Assembly (NCBI GenBank): GCA_900754755.1
Contig: CAAEEC010000221.1
Span: forward strand, 1-15,297
DNA: 15,297 bases
Direction: 5' to 3'
From: Clostridia bacterium
Lineage (GTDB): Bacteria; Bacillota; Clostridia; Christensenellales; Aristaeellaceae
Shown here: positions 12,838 to 15,297 of the stretch, piece after piece
Layout of the letters: the number at the start of each line of letters is the position of its first letter
Position numbering within the stretch: position 1 is the stretch's first letter
The notes under the pieces: model-generated
Told to the model about the DNA's origin: nothing
Database searches by the model: none
The model's input: only the letters and a program-made list of their open reading frames with translations
Made by a program: the position numbers and the translations under genes

Positions 12838-14559
12838 CTATCCTTCCAGCGCGTTGACCATCTTTTCATATGCGCCGCCGCGCCGGAGCAATTCTTCGTG
12901 CGTGCCGCGCTCGACCACGCGGCCTTCTTCCAGCACCAAAATCTGATCCGCGCGCTGAATGGTGGTGAGCCGGTGCGCGATGACGATCATGGTGCGCGTA
13001 CCAGCCAATCCTTCTATGGCGCGCTGGATTTCCCGCTCGGTGCGGTTGTCCACCGCCGAAGTCGCCTCGTCGAGCACCAGGATGGGCGCGTCGCGCAAAA
13101 TGGCGCGCGCAATGGCCAGCCGCTGCTTCTGCCCGCCGGAAAGGCGCGTACCACGCTCGCCGACCACGGTGTCGTATCCCTCGGGCATGGCCATAATGAA
13201 TTCATCCGCGCAGGCGGCCTTGGCCGCGGCGACGATTTCTTCGCGCGAGGCGCGGTTCACGCCATAAGCGATGTTCTCCGCGATGGTGCCATTGAAGAGG
13301 AACACATCCTGCAACACCAGCGACATCTGCTTGCGCAGGGAGGAAAGCGTCACATCGCGCACATCGTATCCACCGATGGTGATTGCGCCCTTTTCCACGT
13401 CATAAAACCGCTCCATCAGCGAAACGATGGTGGTCTTGCCCACGCCCGTGGGGCCGACCAACGCGATCATTTCGCCAGGCCGGGCCTGAAAGCTCACATC
13501 GTCGAGCACCGGCTCGCGCGGGGCATAAGCGAAGCTCACATGGCGAAATTCCACGCTGCCATCCGTGCGGCCGATTTCGATCGCGCCGGGCTTTTCCACG
13601 ATCTCGCTCTGCGCGTCGAGGATTTCGAACACGCGCACCGCGCCCGCGAACGAAACCTGCACATCCTCCACCAGGCGCGCGAGCGTGGTCAGCGGCTGAT
13701 AAAATAGCGAAAGATACATCAAAAAGCCCACCACTTCGCTGATGCCCAGCGCGCCGCCCATGGCCATGTAGCCGCCCAGGCCCACGACCACGACCGTGCC
13801 CAGCGAGGTCAAAAATTCCACGGAAGGGTGGAACAGGCCATTGGCCTTGTTTGCGCGGATGTTGACCTGCGCATATTTGCGGCGGTAGGCGTCCAACTTA
13901 TCGTGCTCCCAGCCCTCCTTGCCGAAGGCCTGGATTTCCTTCATGCCGGAAAGGTTATCCTGCAACGCGCCGTTGATCTCGCCCAGCACCACTTGGTTGA
14001 TGCGGAACAGCGGCGCGACTTTGCGCGAAAACCGCGTGGACACAAACAAGATCAGCGGCACGGGCAAGAGCGTGAGCAGCGCGAGCAGTGGATTGATCAC
14101 AAACAGCATCACCGTCACGCCCAGCACCACCAGCAGCGAGCTGACCAAATCCGGCAGCGCGTGCGCCACCAGCATTTCGATCTGGCGCGTGTCGTTCACC
14201 ATGCGGCTCATCAATTCGCCGGTCTGCTTGTCGCTGAAATAGCGCTGCGAAAGCGTTTGCAACTTATCGTAAATTTGAAAGGTCAAATCCGCCACAAAGC
14301 TCCACGCGCCCAAGTGGCTCAAATACATCGCGCCAAAGCGGCACACCATGCGCAGCGCGTACGCGCCCACCAAAATCAAACACAGCGTGGCCAGTTCGCC
14401 CACCGTGACCGCGTCGCTCTCTAGCAGCGCCGTGAGCTTTTGCACAATCCCCGGCGTCACCAGCCCCATCACCGCCGCGCCAATCAGCGCCAGCGCCGCC
14501 ACGATCAAAACGCCCCAGTGTTCCCGCGCCATCTTGATCAGCCGCCAAGCCATTTTCAT
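12838..14559 (-). CDS. ABC exporter with fused membrane and ATPase domains
   Basis: This 573-residue half-transporter has the standard length and order of a homodimeric MsbA/LmrA-like exporter. The membrane domain (about 10-300) has six hydrophobic segments and the YFSDKQTGELMSRMVNDT loop (107-124). The ATPase domain (about 335-573) has Walker A GPTGVGKTT (369-377), Q-loop LVLQDVFLFNGTI (414-426), signature LSGGQKQR (473-480), Walker B ILVLDEAT (493-500) and switch histidine in IAHRLTT (H529). All catalytic residues are present. The substrate (lipid, drug or peptide) cannot be inferred; no C39 peptidase domain or bacteriocin gene is visible. The start at 14559 follows a GGGGAGGGG ribosome-binding site by about 5 nt; the frame upstream crosses the promoter. 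It has its own sigma-A promoter and no visible partner half-transporter. Confidence 0.92.
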   Translation of the reverse strand: MKMAWRLIKMAREHWGVLIVAALALIGAAVMGLVTPGIVQKLTALLESDAVTVGELATLCLILVGAYALRMVCRFGAMYLSHLGAWSFVADLTFQIYDKLQTLSQRYFSDKQTGELMSRMVNDTRQIEMLVAHALPDLVSSLLVVLGVTVMLFVINPLLALLTLLPVPLILFVSTRFSRKVAPLFRINQVVLGEINGALQDNLSGMKEIQAFGKEGWEHDKLDAYRRKYAQVNIRANKANGLFHPSVEFLTSLGTVVVVGLGGYMAMGGALGISEVVGFLMYLSLFYQPLTTLARLVEDVQVSFAGAVRVFEILDAQSEIVEKPGAIEIGRTDGSVEFRHVSFAYAPREPVLDDVSFQARPGEMIALVGPTGVGKTTIVSLMERFYDVEKGAITIGGYDVRDVTLSSLRKQMSLVLQDVFLFNGTIAENIAYGVNRASREEIVAAAKAACADEFIMAMPEGYDTVVGERGTRLSGGQKQRLAIARAILRDAPILVLDEATSAVDNRTEREIQRAIEGLAGTRTMIVIAHRLTTIQRADQILVLEEGRVVERGTHEELLRRGGAYEKMVNALEG

Positions 14560-14586
14560 CGCTACCCCTCCCCCATAAACGCCTAT

Positions 14587-14615
14587 ATTATACGAACAAA
14601 TCCGCGTTTTGGCAA
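14587..14615 (-). promoter_or_regulatory. Sigma-A promoter of the ABC transporter unit
   Basis: On the minus strand TTGCCA (14610-14615) and a perfect TATAAT (14587-14592) are 17 bp apart. Transcription would begin near 14580, about 20 nt before the ATG. Confidence 0.85.
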
Positions 14616-14698
14616 GAAAAAAGCGGCGTTTTGCGGGCATTTTCTGCGGATTCTCACGAAACCGCGCGCACCAGTTTTTGTAAAATTCTGTCTCAAGC

Positions 14699-14728
14699 TT
14701 GCATAGCAATCCTTGCGCGCGCTATAAT
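14699..14728 (+). promoter_or_regulatory. Promoter of the DUF4143-type ATPase gene
   Basis: A perfect TATAAT (14723-14728) lies 18 bp after TTGCAT (14699-14704), a weak -35. The start point would be near 14735, leaving a leader of about 40 nt before the ATG at 14775. It is divergent from the ABC transporter promoter about 110 bp away. Confidence 0.6.
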
Positions 14729-14774
14729 ATTGGCAAATATAGAATGTAAATCCAAATTGGCCATGAGGTGCGTT

Positions 14775-15297
14775 ATGAACTATATCCAGCGCAGCATTGA
14801 AACCCGCCTGTTGCAGGCGATGAAGGCCTATAAAGCGGTGCTCGTGACCGGCCCCCGGCAGGCCGGCAAATCCACGCTGCTCAAGCAGCTCTTTCCCGCG
14901 CGCAAATATGTATCGCTGGACGATCCATTCCTGGAAGAACAAGCCAACCAAAACGGTTCCACGTTCATGATGCTCAACCAGCCGCCCATTACCATTGACG
15001 AAGCGCAGCGCGCGCCCATGCTATTTCGCTACATCAAAATGCGGTGCGATGAATCGGAAGAAAAAGGCTTGTTTTGCCTATCGGGTTCCCAGCAGTTCCG
15101 GCTGATGAAAAACGTATCGGAAACGCTTGCCGGGCGCGTCAGCATTCTGGAGCTTCCCGGCTTGTCTCTACGGGAATTGCAAGGCGATCCTTTCGCTTTG
15201 CCCTTTCTGCCTACGATGGAATATCTGCTGGAACGGCAAAAAACGGTCAAAGCGCCCAAAAATCTCTGGCAAATCATCCATCGCGGTTCTTATCCCG
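14775..15297 (+). CDS. AAA_14/DUF4143-type ATPase, cut by the window edge
   Basis: An open frame of 174 codons runs off the right end without a stop. It begins MNYIQRSIETRLLQAMKAYK and contains Walker A VTGPRQAGKST (24-34), VSLDDPFLEEQA (46-57), Walker B PITIDEAQRAP (71-81), sensor-like LSGSQQFRLMKN (102-113), ETLAGRVSILEL (116-127) and GLSLREL (129-135). This order is diagnostic of the AAA_14 family, usually about 380-440 residues with a C-terminal DUF4143 nuclease-like domain that would lie outside the window. The biological role of the family is poorly defined; members are often horizontally mobile and found in many copies. GAGGTG lies 4 nt before the ATG. It is the only plus-strand gene here. 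Confidence 0.9.
   Translation, partial: MNYIQRSIETRLLQAMKAYKAVLVTGPRQAGKSTLLKQLFPARKYVSLDDPFLEEQANQNGSTFMMLNQPPITIDEAQRAPMLFRYIKMRCDESEEKGLFCLSGSQQFRLMKNVSETLAGRVSILELPGLSLRELQGDPFALPFLPTMEYLLERQKTVKAPKNLWQIIHRGSYP

Noticed and set aside
14560..14709. N-terminal extension of the ABC transporter (50 codons)
   Set aside because: It spans the -35 and -10 of a good sigma-A promoter and has no exporter-like sequence; the ribosome-binding site points to 14559.

Overview
The window reads as a GC-rich, endospore-forming member of the Bacillota, most likely class Clostridia. The evidence is a set of sporulation genes that non-spore-formers lack: dpaA-dpaB (dipicolinate synthase), spoIIGA-sigE (mother-cell sigma factor and its processing protease) and a CotF-type coat pair. 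A T-box-controlled tryptophan synthase beta chain (TrpB2) and a NrdD-tail-like small protein, a type seen in anaerobic Clostridia, agree with this. I cannot place it to genus by eye. Almost every gene lies on the minus strand; only a truncated ATPase at the right edge is on the plus strand.

Right to left, in the direction of most transcription: a plus-strand DUF4143-type ATPase runs off the window at 15297. Divergent from it, a sigma-A promoter (14587-14615) drives a homodimeric-type ABC exporter, followed after 74 bp by a nitroreductase-family protein and two tandem hairpins. A second promoter (12080-12108) starts a tight group: yraN, a 1,266-residue membrane glycosyltransferase and a YifB/ComM AAA+ ATPase, closed by a terminator at 6227-6261. 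The glycosyltransferase is unusual: it carries two complete GT-C enzyme units and two extracytoplasmic carbohydrate-binding-like modules in one chain.

Next comes a 464-bp gap with the presumed spoIIGA control region, then spoIIGA and sigE, which overlap or nearly abut. The gap after sigE holds what looks like the tail of a dead AraC regulator on the plus strand. Two small ferritin-like/CotF coat genes follow. A consensus promoter then drives a T-box leader with antiterminator and terminator, and trpB2.

The left part holds the NrdD-tail-like protein with its own terminator, then dpaA and dpaB overlapping by ATGA. A consensus promoter at 16-44 points out of the window toward an unseen gene.

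The sporulation genes span early (spoIIGA, sigE) to late (dpaAB, coat) stages. No phage, IS element, CRISPR array or tRNA was seen. The best leads are the double GT-C fusion between yraN and comM, a 15-bp sequence shared by the leaders of dpaA and the coat pair, the 10-bp-phased CGAA boxes before spoIIGA, and the free-standing NrdD tail.
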